DNA of 64,000 nt from Gammaproteobacteria bacterium. GTDB taxonomy: Bacteria; Pseudomonadota; Gammaproteobacteria; JAABTG01. Below the pieces are notes generated by a model. That model did not search any database, had not been told where the DNA came from, and saw only the letters and a program-made list of their open reading frames with translations. The stretch covers positions 641,643 through 705,642 of the forward strand of contig JAXHLS010000006.1 of the NCBI GenBank assembly GCA_034522055.1, given 5' to 3'. Below, in pieces: positions 26,031 through 34,902 of the stretch (positions are counted from its first letter, which is position 1; each line of letters begins with the position of its first letter). Made by a program: the position numbers and the translations under genes.

Positions 26031-27302
26031 TCACTTGAAATTCCAGGTGAGGGCGGCGCCCAGGTGCTTGGACCAGGTGTCGGCTTCGGTGTGGCCACCG
26101 AAGGTCCGGCTCTCCGCGAATTCCCAGCCGAGGCCGACATCCACGTCCAGACCGGGCATCAGGAAGTTCCGGTAGCCGAAGCCGAGACCGGCCCGCCACT
26201 CGTAGATGATGACGGTCTGCGTGGCCTGCAGGAACGGTACGGTGACCGTATTGATGGGTACGACATTGGCCAGAAGTGGGTTACCGCCGCCGGCAGGCCC
26301 CGCCACCACCTGGGTCAGATCGCCGAGCTTACTGGCGTCGCTGCGGTTCGGGTCCTCCGCGAAACCCACGCCGGCCCGCCACACCCAGTTGCGCTTGCCC
26401 GGGTTCCACTGCAGGCCAAGGCTGAATACATCCTGGTCCTCCCACACATCCTGCCAGAAGGCGGCGTCGCCGTAGGCCTTGTGGATGTAATCGAAGGCCA
26501 CGAGCAGGTCCCCGTTCAGGAGGTCGGAATTGGCGATGCTGATGCCGACGTTCCAGGGCTGCTCGATCTTCTGATTGGAAAAGGTGGGAAATCCATCACC
26601 ATCAACGCCGGTCTGGAACAGGTTGTCGAAATTATGCTTCTGTTCTGTCTGCCCCCACAGGCCGATGGTGGTGTTGCCGATGTCGTAGGTGAGCCCGGCG
26701 GTCAGGCGTAGGCCGAGGTCATGGGTCTCCTTGGAGGTGGAGGACAGGCCGGCATCGATCTGAGCGAAGCTGATGGTGGCCATGGCCCCCAGGGAGAGAT
26801 TCTCGGTGATGGGAAAACCCGCGCCGGCGTTGACACCGAAGACGATGAACTCTGCCCCCGCGCCGAGGGACTTCGGATCGTCGACGAATGTCGCGCCCAC
26901 GCCGGAGGTGGCCGTGACCCCCAGTCCCAGCACCGCCGGTATACCCAGCCCCTGCAGGTCCTGGGCGACGCCCACGATGGGCACCGGAAAGACGTCGGTG
27001 CCCGATTTCTCACGGAAGGGAAAGCCACCATTAACCGTGCCATCATGATCAATCACCACCTGGGGCATGTAGAAGGACGCACCGAAGGTGAAGCGGGTGC
27101 CGCCGTCATACTGGGTCAGGGTGGCCGGATTGCCGAAGATGGCCGACGGCAGGTCCTGGGGCCGGGCATGGCTGGTGCCCGCCATGGCCTGGGAGGCCGG
27201 CATGATGGTGTTGTGCAGGTCAAAACCGTGGGGCCCCGCCCAGGCGTTGGATGTCACCGACATCGCACTGATCATGGCTAACACCAGTGGTTGTTTTTTC
27301 AT
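26031..27302 (-). CDS. Outer membrane transport protein, OmpP1/FadL family
   Basis: 423-residue outer-membrane beta-barrel. MKKQPLVLAMISAMSVTSNAWA is a signal peptide with cleavage after AWA, followed by the FadL hallmark near the mature N-terminus (SQAMAGTSHARPQDLPSAIFGNPATL, containing the NPA motif), and it ends in W-N-F-K as barrel proteins often do. The start at 27302 follows a GGGGGA ribosome site; the longer frame lacks it. FadL proteins admit hydrophobic molecules such as fatty acids, aromatics or hydrocarbons. It follows osmC by 25 bases on the same strand. The substrate cannot be read from sequence; aromatic compounds or hydrophobic sulfur compounds would fit the window's theme. Confidence 0.85.
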   Translation of the reverse strand: MKKQPLVLAMISAMSVTSNAWAGPHGFDLHNTIMPASQAMAGTSHARPQDLPSAIFGNPATLTQYDGGTRFTFGASFYMPQVVIDHDGTVNGGFPFREKSGTDVFPVPIVGVAQDLQGLGIPAVLGLGVTATSGVGATFVDDPKSLGAGAEFIVFGVNAGAGFPITENLSLGAMATISFAQIDAGLSSTSKETHDLGLRLTAGLTYDIGNTTIGLWGQTEQKHNFDNLFQTGVDGDGFPTFSNQKIEQPWNVGISIANSDLLNGDLLVAFDYIHKAYGDAAFWQDVWEDQDVFSLGLQWNPGKRNWVWRAGVGFAEDPNRSDASKLGDLTQVVAGPAGGGNPLLANVVPINTVTVPFLQATQTVIIYEWRAGLGFGYRNFLMPGLDVDVGLGWEFAESRTFGGHTEADTWSKHLGAALTWNFK

Positions 27303-27327
27303 TACGTATCCCCCTTTGTCGGGCCGC

Positions 27328-27873
27328 TCAGGCCGCGTTCTTGTCGAGTGTGACGAGTTGCTTCCCATTGGCCCTGGCGGTGCCCGTGACCTGTTGCGCG
27401 GTACTCAGGATATCGAGGACGGGGCAATGGCTCTCCACCATCTCGATTAACTTCGTCAACTCTTCGTCGCTCGCCGGACTCTGGATCTCGGTCTCGAACT
27501 TGATGCGCTTGTAGCCTGCGGGGATGCTGTCATCCATGCCGAGAAGGCCCTTCAGATCCAGGTAGCCGCGGACATTCACCTTCACCGCATCGAGCTTGAT
27601 GCCCATCACGGATGCATAGGCGGCATACATGATCTCCTGGCAGGTGCCCAGGGCCACCAACACCAGTTCCACGGGATTGACGGCCGCATCCTGGCCTCCC
27701 AACTCCGGCGGCTCATCGATGGTCATGGGGGCGAAATTCCGCACCGTGGCACTGCATCGCACGTCTTCGACCCACTGAGTCTCGGCGCGGAATACCACGC
27801 TCGAGCTGGCGGGGTTTTGCTTGATTGAATCGATGGTCGTTACCAGAGCCGCTTGGACGCTTTCCTGGGACAT
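27328..27873 (-). CDS. OsmC-family peroxiredoxin-like protein
   Basis: 181-residue OsmC/Ohr superfamily protein with the two conserved cysteines in LVALGTCQEIMYAAYA and ESHCPVLDIL, and the family strand-turn around FAPMTIDEPPELGGQD. OsmC proteins reduce organic or inorganic hydroperoxides through the Cys pair, usually in the cytoplasm. It is the first gene of a probable two-gene unit with the FadL-type porin. Protection against peroxide from methanethiol oxidation, or against organic hydroperoxides, is plausible but inferred. The 147-base gap to the response regulator upstream probably carries promoters for both directions of control; no sigma-54 element was seen there. Confidence 0.87.
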   Translation of the reverse strand: MSQESVQAALVTTIDSIKQNPASSSVVFRAETQWVEDVRCSATVRNFAPMTIDEPPELGGQDAAVNPVELVLVALGTCQEIMYAAYASVMGIKLDAVKVNVRGYLDLKGLLGMDDSIPAGYKRIKFETEIQSPASDEELTKLIEMVESHCPVLDILSTAQQVTGTARANGKQLVTLDKNAA

Positions 27874-28020
27874 GTTTCACTCCTTTTCTCTTTGGTGGTA
27901 GGTCGTATGGCGGGCGATCTGTGCCGCCCTGCGCTTCCTGAACAATAGGCAGATGTGGAGTGAACGAGTATTCGCGAGACTACGGCGTGGTTACGTAAAA
28001 CTACCGATGTTTTGAGTGAT

Positions 28021-28635
28021 TCATGTCATATCCGGGAGGGACATGAGCGTTCTGGCGAGGGCCACGGCCGATGTGACCTCCATCTTGCGCAGGACATTGG
28101 CGCGATGGGCCTCCACGGTGCGTGGGCTGATCTTGAGCCGGGCGGCGATGACCTTGTTGGGCTCACCCTCAGCCAGCATTGCCGCGATCTCTTTCTCCCG
28201 AGTCGTCAGTTCGGCATAACGTTCGCGGATGGCCGCGTGGGCATGGTGGCGGGCGCGCCACTCGGCATCGATCTCGAGGGCTTCACGAACGAGCCGAAGC
28301 ATCACATGGTTACGGAAGGGTTTCTCGAGAAAATCCAGGGCCCCCTCCCGGACCATGTGCACGGACATTGGGATATCCCCATGGCCGGATATGACGATGA
28401 TGGGCAGGGTTGAATTCCTTTCCTTCAGTATCCGTTGCAGGGCCATGCCGTCGATTCCCGCCAGACAGACGTCGGTTATCAGGCAACCGGGCTGGTCTTT
28501 GTCGTAGGCGGCGAGAAAGGCATCGGCGGATTCGAAACCCCGGGAATGAAGATTCATGGAGCTTAGCAGTACCGCGAGTGCATCCCGCACCGCCGGGTCG
28601 TCATCCACGATGAAGACACAGGGCTCGGTACTCAT
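28021..28635 (-). CDS. Two-component response regulator, FixJ/TtrR type
   Basis: 204-residue regulator: receiver domain (1-125) with acidic pocket IVDDD, phospho-acceptor Asp in LITDVCLAGIDG, Thr/Ser site VISGHGD and Lys in FLEKPF; then a LuxR/FixJ helix-turn-helix (LTTREKEIAAMLAEGEPNKVIAARL...SPRTVEAHRANV). It activates transcription when phosphorylated by the adjacent kinase, whose gene it precedes... in map order but follows in transcription, the kinase stop overlapping this start by four bases. The target genes are not evident; the FadL/OsmC pair lies immediately downstream. Confidence 0.88.
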   Translation of the reverse strand: MSTEPCVFIVDDDPAVRDALAVLLSSMNLHSRGFESADAFLAAYDKDQPGCLITDVCLAGIDGMALQRILKERNSTLPIIVISGHGDIPMSVHMVREGALDFLEKPFRNHVMLRLVREALEIDAEWRARHHAHAAIRERYAELTTREKEIAAMLAEGEPNKVIAARLKISPRTVEAHRANVLRKMEVTSAVALARTLMSLPDMT

Positions 28636-29861
28636 GCCTTTGATGCGGGCAGGTGGAAATAGAAACAGGCCCCGCCATCGGGTGCATCCCGGTAGCCGAT
28701 GATGCCGCCATGGGCCTCGATGATCGAGCGACTGATGGCCAGGCCCATTCCCATGCCTCGTTCCTTGGTGGTGAAGAACGGCAGGAAAAGGCCCTGGACG
28801 ACATGGGCGGGGATTGGCTCGCCGTGATTACATAATGAGAACTCTACGGTCTTGCCGGGGATTTTGGAGACGGCGAGTGAGAGCCGGCGTTGGTCATAAG
28901 GCAGGTTTCCCATGGCCTGTATGGCATTGGTGACGAGATTGACCAGGACCTGTTCGATCTGGATGCGATCGGCCAGCAACTGGGGCAGGTCATCTTCGAG
29001 CCATAAATCGAGTTCGATGTGCTGGTGGCGCCGTTCCGCCTCCACCAGCTGCATGGTCTCTTCCACCAGGGTGGCGGGTGCCGTGGGCTGTGGCCGTGGT
29101 CCCTGCTTGCGGACGAATTCCCTTGCGCGATGAATGATCTGGCTGGCACGCTCCGACTGGAAGACGATCTTGTCCAGCAGCCCCCGGAGTTCCAGATGCT
29201 CTTCGCCGCATAACAACTGTGCTGATTCGGCATAACTGGAGATGGCACAAAGGGGTTGATTGAGCTCGTGGGCAAGGCCCGAAGCCATTTCCCCCATGGT
29301 GCTCAAACGACAGACATGCGCCAGTTCCGTCTGTTGCCGGCGTAATTGTTCCTCGTAATGCTTGCGTTCATTGATGTCGCGGGTGACCGCCAGCAGCGCC
29401 GACACCCCGCCTTCGCTGTCGAGAAGCGGAGCGGCGTGGGTCTCCAGCCAACGCCGTTCCCCGTGAAGGCTCAATACCTCGAATTCCATCGTGGCCCGTT
29501 GTCCACGGAAGACCTGGTCACTCAGGGCACGATAGCCATCCTGGTATTCAGGAATGAGAAAGTCGTAGATCGTTCTGCCGATCACCTCACCCGGTGCGGA
29601 GGCATCCAGCAGGTTCAGACCGGCGGGATTCATCTCCAGGATGACGCCGTCGCGATCCTGGAGTTTCACGCATTCGGGCTCGGATTCGATAATCGTACGC
29701 AGGCGGTTGTGCTGTTGCTCTATGAGCCGGCCGTATTTTCCCTTTGCCGCCGCCATTTCCGCGATCCACCGGGCCCGGTTGAAGCGGGCCACCGTCCAAC
29801 CCACTCCGAGGCCCAACAACAGACCGAGAACGAGATAAATGCCGAATAACGGATGGGTCAT
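28632..29861 (-). CDS. PAS-domain sensor histidine kinase (FixL-like)
   Basis: 409-residue kinase: one N-terminal membrane helix (LFGIYLVLGLLLGLGVGWTVA), a short coiled linker, a PAS/PAC sensor domain (about 50-175, ending VTRDINERKHYEEQL), the H-box GLAHELNQPLCAISSYAE (about 200), the N-box NLVTNAIQAM and G-box GMGMGLAISRSIIEAHGG. No haem-binding His context typical of FixL PAS is obvious, so the signal is unknown. It is transcribed before the response regulator, with ATGA-type overlap. It begins 12 bases beyond the end of fhcC, on the same strand, so read-through from the C1 operon fhcDC into this signalling pair is possible. Confidence 0.88.
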   Translation of the reverse strand: MTHPLFGIYLVLGLLLGLGVGWTVARFNRARWIAEMAAAKGKYGRLIEQQHNRLRTIIESEPECVKLQDRDGVILEMNPAGLNLLDASAPGEVIGRTIYDFLIPEYQDGYRALSDQVFRGQRATMEFEVLSLHGERRWLETHAAPLLDSEGGVSALLAVTRDINERKHYEEQLRRQQTELAHVCRLSTMGEMASGLAHELNQPLCAISSYAESAQLLCGEEHLELRGLLDKIVFQSERASQIIHRAREFVRKQGPRPQPTAPATLVEETMQLVEAERRHQHIELDLWLEDDLPQLLADRIQIEQVLVNLVTNAIQAMGNLPYDQRRLSLAVSKIPGKTVEFSLCNHGEPIPAHVVQGLFLPFFTTKERGMGMGLAISRSIIEAHGGIIGYRDAPDGGACFYFHLPASKA

Positions 29862-29872
29862 GTACCTTCCAT

Positions 29873-30681
29873 TCAGACCGCTATCAACACCTCCCCCATC
29901 CCTTCTTCCGCCAGGTCGCCGAGGAAGCGACTGAAGGGGTCGGCGTCGTTAGCCATGAGGGGAGCCCATGCGCTACCGAGCAGGGGGCGAAAGAGGGCAA
30001 GGAAGCCGGGGGGACGGGGGCCGTTGGCGTTGAAGGTGGCGGGCATGGATGCGGGTTGCCGGGCCAGGATCAGAGTGCCCCGGCGCATCCCCGAGCCGCA
30101 CCAGGTGCCGGCGCGTCCGGCCACCGCGATGGTGCCGGCGATCATGTTCGCCCCGAGATAATCTCCGGCATCGCCGTCGATGACCACGAGCCCGCGGCGC
30201 AGGCGCTCGCCGGCGCGGTGGCCGGCGCTGCCGCCTACCCGGATCATGCCACCGGCCATGCCGTGGGTAGTGCCGATGAGGGGGCCGCCCAGGCAATCAC
30301 CGCAGCTCCCCGTGATCTCGAGGTTGCCGGCGACCATGCCGGCGCCGGCACGACCGCCGGCGTCGCCCTGGACCCGGACATGGCCGCCGGCCAGGCCGCT
30401 GGCCGCCAGGGCTCCCGCATCGCCCTCCACCAGGAGTCGACCCCGGGTCATGCCGGCGCCGAGCTTGTCCAGGTTGGCGGCCGCCGGCACGATGGTCAGG
30501 GTCTCGCCTGGGTTACCCTCCAGGCGGAACAGCTCTCCCGCCTCCACCCTCCGATTGCCCACCGCCAGGGGATACGGGCGATGTCCCCCGGAGTCATGCC
30601 CGCCAGCCGTTCGGGGGTGAAAGGGGTCATGTCGAGGCGCTGGCGGGTGGGGGCCAGCTGGGTGAGAACCAGGTCGCTCAT
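29873..30681 (-). CDS. fhcC: Formyltransferase/hydrolase complex subunit C, one-base frameshift
   Basis: Scaffold subunit of the Fhc complex that, with FhcA, B and D, converts formyl-H4MPT to formate; homologous to formylmethanofuran dehydrogenase subunit C. The repeated glycine-rich beta-helix (GDAGALAASGLAGGHVRVQGDAGG, EITGSCGDCLGG, VIDGDAGDYLGANM) is clear. The N-terminus MSDLVLTQLAPTRQRLDMTPF starts at 30681, overlapping the fhcD stop (ATGA), but the frame must change at a G4 run (plus strand 30568-30571). Adding one base there gives DIARIPLAVGNRRVEAG and restores a full-length protein of about 270 residues. This may be a sequencing error. The gene is co-transcribed with fhcD; fhcA and fhcB lie 19 kb away. 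Confidence 0.88.
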
Positions 30682-31574
30682 GCCATGATCTCGTGGAGGT
30701 GGAAATGGAACTCGCCGAGATTGCCGCCGTAGTTGCCGGCGGAGATGCGCAGGATGTCGTCGCCATAGTCGATCACGGCCTCGATGCCCGCACGCATGGC
30801 GCCGCTCACATCCTCCGGCGTCAGGCCGTTGACCACGATTTCCATTACCGCACGCACCTCCGGACCGAGCTGCGAATCCACCAGCCCCCGCAGGGTGGGG
30901 CAATAGGCATCGTTGGTGGACGCCATCAGGGCCTTGTACTTGGAGCCCACCTTGGAGCCGGAACGGACGATGCCGCCGGGGAAAGGCATGATGACGTTGG
31001 GCAGCCGGCGCATGGCGGTCACGGCCGCCTCGCAGGCCCGCAGGGCGGCCTCCTGGGAACGGGCCAGCACCAGGAAGTTGCCGCCGCCCACCGCCTTGCA
31101 TCGGCCGGTGGTTTCCTCGGCGATGAACTCGCCGTCCATCACCGGCACCCGCCAGTAGCGTCTGTCCGCCACCACCTTGGAGATCTGCCAGCCGTCTCCG
31201 AAGTAGCGCAGATTCTTGCCCAGCGCCAGTTGTTCGTCGCCGTCCATGCCCGCGAACACGGCGGTAGTGGGGCAGGTGAGGATACATTGACCCACGCGCC
31301 TCTCCAGTTGTTTGGCCAGTTCGGTGCCCGACACGCCAAACAACAGAATGGCCACGCCGGGGCGCCCATCGGGGGTCTCATGGGGCGCCATGTCCCGCTC
31401 CACTCCCGCCTCCACGCCGCAACCGATCACCGAAGTGGCGAAGCCGGTCATGGTCGCGCCGGCGCGGCGCGCCCAGTGTTCGTCCAGGGCCGTGACGATG
31501 ATCCGCGTGGCCTTCATACCGAAGGCCTCCGCGAAGGTATCGTCGATGGCAATATGATTCGTTTCCTTGACCAT
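30678..31574 (-). CDS. fhcD: Formylmethanofuran-H4MPT formyltransferase (FhcD/Ftr)
   Basis: 298-residue formyltransferase moving the formyl group from H4MPT to the methanofuran-type carrier of the Fhc complex, cytoplasmic. Start MVKETNHIAIDDTFAEAFGMKATRIIVTA is typical of bacterial FhcD; further motifs are IGCGVEAGVERD, LGKNLRYFGDGW and VMPFPGG-type PFPGGIVRSGSKVGSKY. Length equals that of archaeal and Methylobacterium Ftr. The ATG at 31574 was chosen over the long upstream frame, which runs through a promoter region. A sigma-54-type promoter precedes it, transcribing away from the H4MPT operon. The fhcD-fhcC order without fhcA/fhcB differs from the contiguous fhc operon of Methylobacterium. 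Confidence 0.93.
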   Translation of the reverse strand: MVKETNHIAIDDTFAEAFGMKATRIIVTALDEHWARRAGATMTGFATSVIGCGVEAGVERDMAPHETPDGRPGVAILLFGVSGTELAKQLERRVGQCILTCPTTAVFAGMDGDEQLALGKNLRYFGDGWQISKVVADRRYWRVPVMDGEFIAEETTGRCKAVGGGNFLVLARSQEAALRACEAAVTAMRRLPNVIMPFPGGIVRSGSKVGSKYKALMASTNDAYCPTLRGLVDSQLGPEVRAVMEIVVNGLTPEDVSGAMRAGIEAVIDYGDDILRISAGNYGGNLGEFHFHLHEIMA

Positions 31575-31666
31575 GGGGTCGCCGCGGTTCTCCGTAAGTG
31601 ATTTCTGGCCCTTCCGACTCGTATTGCGGTCTGCAGAGGGCCATTGAGGGATGTTAGAAACACCCA

Positions 31667-31682
31667 AGCAATAGCTGTGCCG
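31667..31682 (-). promoter_or_regulatory. Sigma-54-type promoter upstream of fhcDC
   Basis: On the minus strand CGGCAC, five bases, TTGCT, GG-GC distance 12. Predicted start near 31656, leader about 82 bases. Only the first base of the -24 box deviates from consensus. It faces away from a second sigma-54-like element 160 bases to the right. Confidence 0.6.
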
Positions 31683-31838
31683 TTCACGTTTCCCCCGGAC
31701 TTTACGTCTTGTCCCGGACCGGCTGTCATTCGCGTGATGCCTCAAAGTGACACAGTGCGTCATCACCCGCCCATGGACGCCGGGTAATCACTCCTCGCAC
31801 CCTGAAATTGCGAGTGTTTTGCAGGGCCTTGGGCCTTC

Positions 31839-31854
31839 CGGCACGCGAGTTGCA
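31839..31854 (+). promoter_or_regulatory. Sigma-54-type promoter upstream of the H4MPT operon
   Basis: CGGCAC, five bases, TTGCA, GG (31840-31841) to GC (31852-31853) 12 apart. Predicted start near 31865, only two bases before the assigned ATG of the next gene, so the transcript would be almost leaderless or the true start codon differs. Confidence 0.55.
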
Positions 31855-31866
31855 ACCGCTCGCTGC

Positions 31867-32877
31867 ATGACGCGAGACCGATACAGCAATGATGAAAACC
31901 TGGCGGTCACCGTGGAGGCGGGCGCGCGGCTGCATCTCGGCTTTCTCGACCTCAACGGTGGCCTGGGCCGCCGTTTCGGCAGCATGGGTCTGGCCATCGA
32001 TGGCTTCCAGACGCGACTCACCGCCACCCTGGCGGACACCGTAGGCGCCAGCGGGCCCTCGGCCCATCGCGCCCGGGGCCATGCCATCCAAGTGGTGAAT
32101 GCCCTCGGTTTGGAATCCGGGGTCCATATCGCGGTCCATGAGGCCATTCCCGGGCACCTGGGACTGGGGTCGGGGACGCAACTCGGCCTCGCGGTGGGCA
32201 TCGCCGTCACTCGGCTCCATGGCGTGGAGCTGGCACCCGCCACCGTCGCCGGCATCGCCGACCGTGGGGCCCGTTCGGGTATCGGCATCGGCAGTTTCGA
32301 TCAGGGTGGCTTCATCCTCGACGGCGGGCGCGGGCCCGACGACGGCACCCCGCCGGTGATCTCGCGCTTGCCCTATCCGGAGGACTGGCGCGTGGTGCTG
32401 GTGCTCGATGCCAGGGGCGAGGGCATCCACGGCAGCGAGGAAAAGGCCGCGTTCCATCGCCTGCCGCCTTTTCCCGGCGACCACGCGGCCCACCTGTGCC
32501 GGCTCGCCCTCATGCAGATCCTGCCGGCCGTGGCCGAAGGCCGGCTGGAGCCCTTCGCCCGCGGCGTGGCGGAAGTACAGCGCGTGGTGGGGGACCATTT
32601 CGCCGCCGCCCAGGGCGGGCGCTACACCAGTCCCGCGGTGTCCGATGTCCTGACTTGGGCCGAGGCCCAGGGCTTCGCGGGGGTGGGGCAGAGTTCCTGG
32701 GGGCCCACGGGCTTCGTGCTCACCGCCACGCCCGCCGCCGCCGATGACTTGGTGCGGGCGGCCCGGTGGCGCTTCGGCGACCTCTCGGCGGTGCGTTTTT
32801 GCGTCGTTCGGGGATGCAACCACGGCAGTCGCATCTCCATCACATCTCCCATGCAAACCCTTAAGCGAGCCCCATGA
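31867..32877 (+). CDS. Beta-ribofuranosylaminobenzene 5'-phosphate synthase (beta-RFAP synthase)
   Basis: First committed enzyme of H4MPT biosynthesis: condenses p-aminobenzoate with PRPP, releasing CO2 and PPi. 336 residues, GHMP-kinase fold: ARLHLGFLDLNGGLGRRFGSMGLAI at the front, the glycine-rich PGHLGLGSGTQLGLAVGIA motif, and SWGPTGFVLT near the end, all typical of bacterial beta-RFAP synthases. The ATG at 31867 is the only start giving the strand before ARLHLGF; an in-frame GTG at 31912 would be very short. It opens a seven-gene operon (to fae) with ATGA couplings. PabB, which supplies p-aminobenzoate, is encoded at 42.3 kb. Confidence 0.9.
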   Translation: MTRDRYSNDENLAVTVEAGARLHLGFLDLNGGLGRRFGSMGLAIDGFQTRLTATLADTVGASGPSAHRARGHAIQVVNALGLESGVHIAVHEAIPGHLGLGSGTQLGLAVGIAVTRLHGVELAPATVAGIADRGARSGIGIGSFDQGGFILDGGRGPDDGTPPVISRLPYPEDWRVVLVLDARGEGIHGSEEKAAFHRLPPFPGDHAAHLCRLALMQILPAVAEGRLEPFARGVAEVQRVVGDHFAAAQGGRYTSPAVSDVLTWAEAQGFAGVGQSSWGPTGFVLTATPAAADDLVRAARWRFGDLSAVRFCVVRGCNHGSRISITSPMQTLKRAP

Positions 32878-33779
32878 GCACATCCAAGACCACCATTCTT
32901 CACCTGTTCACACCGGCGCCGAATCTGAGTCCCTTCGACGTCAACATGGCCATCGATGCCGGTTGGGATCACTGCATCCCGTACACGGGGATCTCCGCGG
33001 ACGACGTGGAGGCTCTGACCCAGGACGCCATCTTCTCCCGCGGTCCCACGGGCGTGAAGGCCACCGGCATATTCATCGGCGGCAGGGATATCTATATGGC
33101 CATGGACATGCTCGCCCTGGCCCGGAAATCCATGGTGCCTCCCTTCGAGGTCGCGGTGTTCGCCGATCCCAGCGGGGCCTTCACCACCGCCGCCGCCATG
33201 GTGGCTTGTGCGGAGAAAGAGCTGGTGGATCGCCATGCTGGTGGCCTCGAGGGGCGCCGGGTCCTGGTCTTCGGCGGCACGGGACCGGTGGGTGCCACCT
33301 GTGCCGTGCTGGCGGCCCGCGCCGGCGCCCGTACCGTCATCGTCAGCCATACGGGCAAGGACACGGCCGACGAGACGGTCACGGCTTGTGGCGCACGTTT
33401 TACCGTGGACCTCGAGGGTGCCGACGGCAGCAGCGACAGCGCCATAAAGGCCCTCCTGGAGGACGCTGAGGTGGTGTTCGGGGCGGCCAAGGCCGGCGTG
33501 CAGGTGCTGAATGCGGACCACCTGGCGAAGGCCCGCAGACTCTTGGTGGCCTGCGATGTCAACGCCGTGCCGCCCGAAGGTATCGAGGGGGTGGACGTGG
33601 GGGCCAAGGGCACCGCCCTGGAGAGCGCATCGGGGGAGGCCGTGGGCATCGGGGCCATGGCCGTGGGCAACGTCAAGTACAAGGTCCAGCATGCCCTGTT
33701 GAAGGAAATGGTGGAGGCCCCCGAAGCCCGTTACCTGGATTTCGCCGATGCCTGGCGCTTGGCCCGTGACCTTGCCTGA
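32874..33779 (+). CDS. mtdB: NAD(P)-dependent methylene-H4MPT dehydrogenase
   Basis: Oxidises methylene-H4MPT to methenyl-H4MPT with NAD(P)+, second step after Fae. 301 residues; the N-terminal catalytic domain carries the family sequence FDVNMAIDAGWD and VKATGIFIGGRD, and the Rossmann domain has the dinucleotide motif VFGGTGPVGATCAVLAARAG. The end of the protein matches MtdB rather than the related MtdA/FolD, but MtdB and MtdC are close and cofactor preference cannot be read with certainty. The ATG overlaps the stop of the previous gene (ATGA). Confidence 0.92.
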   Translation: MSTSKTTILHLFTPAPNLSPFDVNMAIDAGWDHCIPYTGISADDVEALTQDAIFSRGPTGVKATGIFIGGRDIYMAMDMLALARKSMVPPFEVAVFADPSGAFTTAAAMVACAEKELVDRHAGGLEGRRVLVFGGTGPVGATCAVLAARAGARTVIVSHTGKDTADETVTACGARFTVDLEGADGSSDSAIKALLEDAEVVFGAAKAGVQVLNADHLAKARRLLVACDVNAVPPEGIEGVDVGAKGTALESASGEAVGIGAMAVGNVKYKVQHALLKEMVEAPEARYLDFADAWRLARDLA

Positions 33780-34902
33780 GCGTCCCTACATGGTGGTGGC
33801 GGGTACCGGCGTCCGTGCCCTCGCCGAGTTTGGCGTCCGCGCCGGCTTCAGGATGGGGGCGGCGGACTGCTTCGGCGACGACGACACCCGGGCCGCCGCA
33901 CGGATGGTGGCCCTGGCATCCATGAATGAAGGCTCCACCCTGGCCGCCGCCGCCTTCTCCCTGCACCCGTGGAGCACCCGGCAGCCACGCCTGGTGTGGG
34001 GGGCGGGTTTCGAAGGGGGCGGCTATATGTTGCGCAAATTGCAACGCAGCTTCCGCCTGTGTGGCAACACCCCCTTCGTGATGGACCTGGCCGGCGAGCC
34101 CCGTCGTTTCTTCGAGTTGCTGGATACCTTGGATATACCCTATCCCGAGGTCAGTTTCGTTCCCGTAAGCGAACCCCGTGGCTGGCTGCTGAAGCACGGT
34201 GCAGGTTACGGGGGCATGCGGGTCTTCGACGCCGCGTATCCGCGCAGCGGCACGCAGCGCGCCGATGCCTACTGGCAACGACGCATAGCGGGTGAGGCCT
34301 TCTCCGTGACCTTCGCCGCGGATGGTGGGAAGGCCTCGGTGATGGGCTTCAATACCCAGTTGAACCGGCGCCACGGACCGCGTCCCTGTGTCTACCATGG
34401 TGCCATCACCGGTTGTGACCTGGATGGGCGGCAGCGGGGGCTGGTGGAGGATTACGTCGCCCGGCTGACTCGCAGCCTGGGCCTGCGCGGCATAAACGGC
34501 ATGGATTTCATCATGAACGATGGCGACCCCCTGTTCCTGGAACTCAACGCACGGCCACCAGCCACCCTGGAACTCTACGACCCGGACCTCCCCGACGGTG
34601 GCGCCATGGCGCTTCATCTGGAGGCCTGTGAGGGACGCCTGGTCCTGGCGGGGCCGGTAGGTGGGGCCATGAGTCGCGGCCATCGTATCCTCTATGCCGA
34701 GGAAGATATGGCGGTGCCTGCCGTCCATTGGCCGGCATGGGTCAAGGATCGACCTGCGCCCGGCACGCGGGTGGCGGCCGGTGAGCCCATCTGTTCCATT
34801 CATGGGGAGGGGACGTCAAAGGCGGCGGTGGCAGATGTGCTGGCACGGCGGACCCGCGAGTGGGCGGTCCTGCTGGACGCCACCCGGAGGAACGCCGCAT
34901 GA
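33748..34902 (+). CDS. ATP-grasp protein of the H4MPT/methylofuran cluster
   Basis: 384-residue ATP-grasp-fold ligase of the type conserved in bacterial H4MPT gene clusters. The front [19 protein letters not shown] resembles a Rossmann-like pre-ATP-grasp domain; ATP-grasp features are [14 protein letters not shown] (nucleotide-binding Lys loop) and [31 protein letters not shown] (Mg-binding Glu/Asn). Substrate unknown; a step of cofactor assembly joining an amine or carboxylate with ATP is expected. The start is uncertain: ATG 33748 overlaps mtdB by 32 bases, GTG 33766 or ATG 33790 are alternatives without clear ribosome sites. It ends with ATGA overlap into mch. Confidence 0.82.
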   Translation: MPGAWPVTLPERPYMVVAGTGVRALAEFGVRAGFRMGAADCFGDDDTRAAARMVALASMNEGSTLAAAAFSLHPWSTRQPRLVWGAGFEGGGYMLRKLQRSFRLCGNTPFVMDLAGEPRRFFELLDTLDIPYPEVSFVPVSEPRGWLLKHGAGYGGMRVFDAAYPRSGTQRADAYWQRRIAGEAFSVTFAADGGKASVMGFNTQLNRRHGPRPCVYHGAITGCDLDGRQRGLVEDYVARLTRSLGLRGINGMDFIMNDGDPLFLELNARPPATLELYDPDLPDGGAMALHLEACEGRLVLAGPVGGAMSRGHRILYAEEDMAVPAVHWPAWVKDRPAPGTRVAAGEPICSIHGEGTSKAAVADVLARRTREWAVLLDATRRNAA

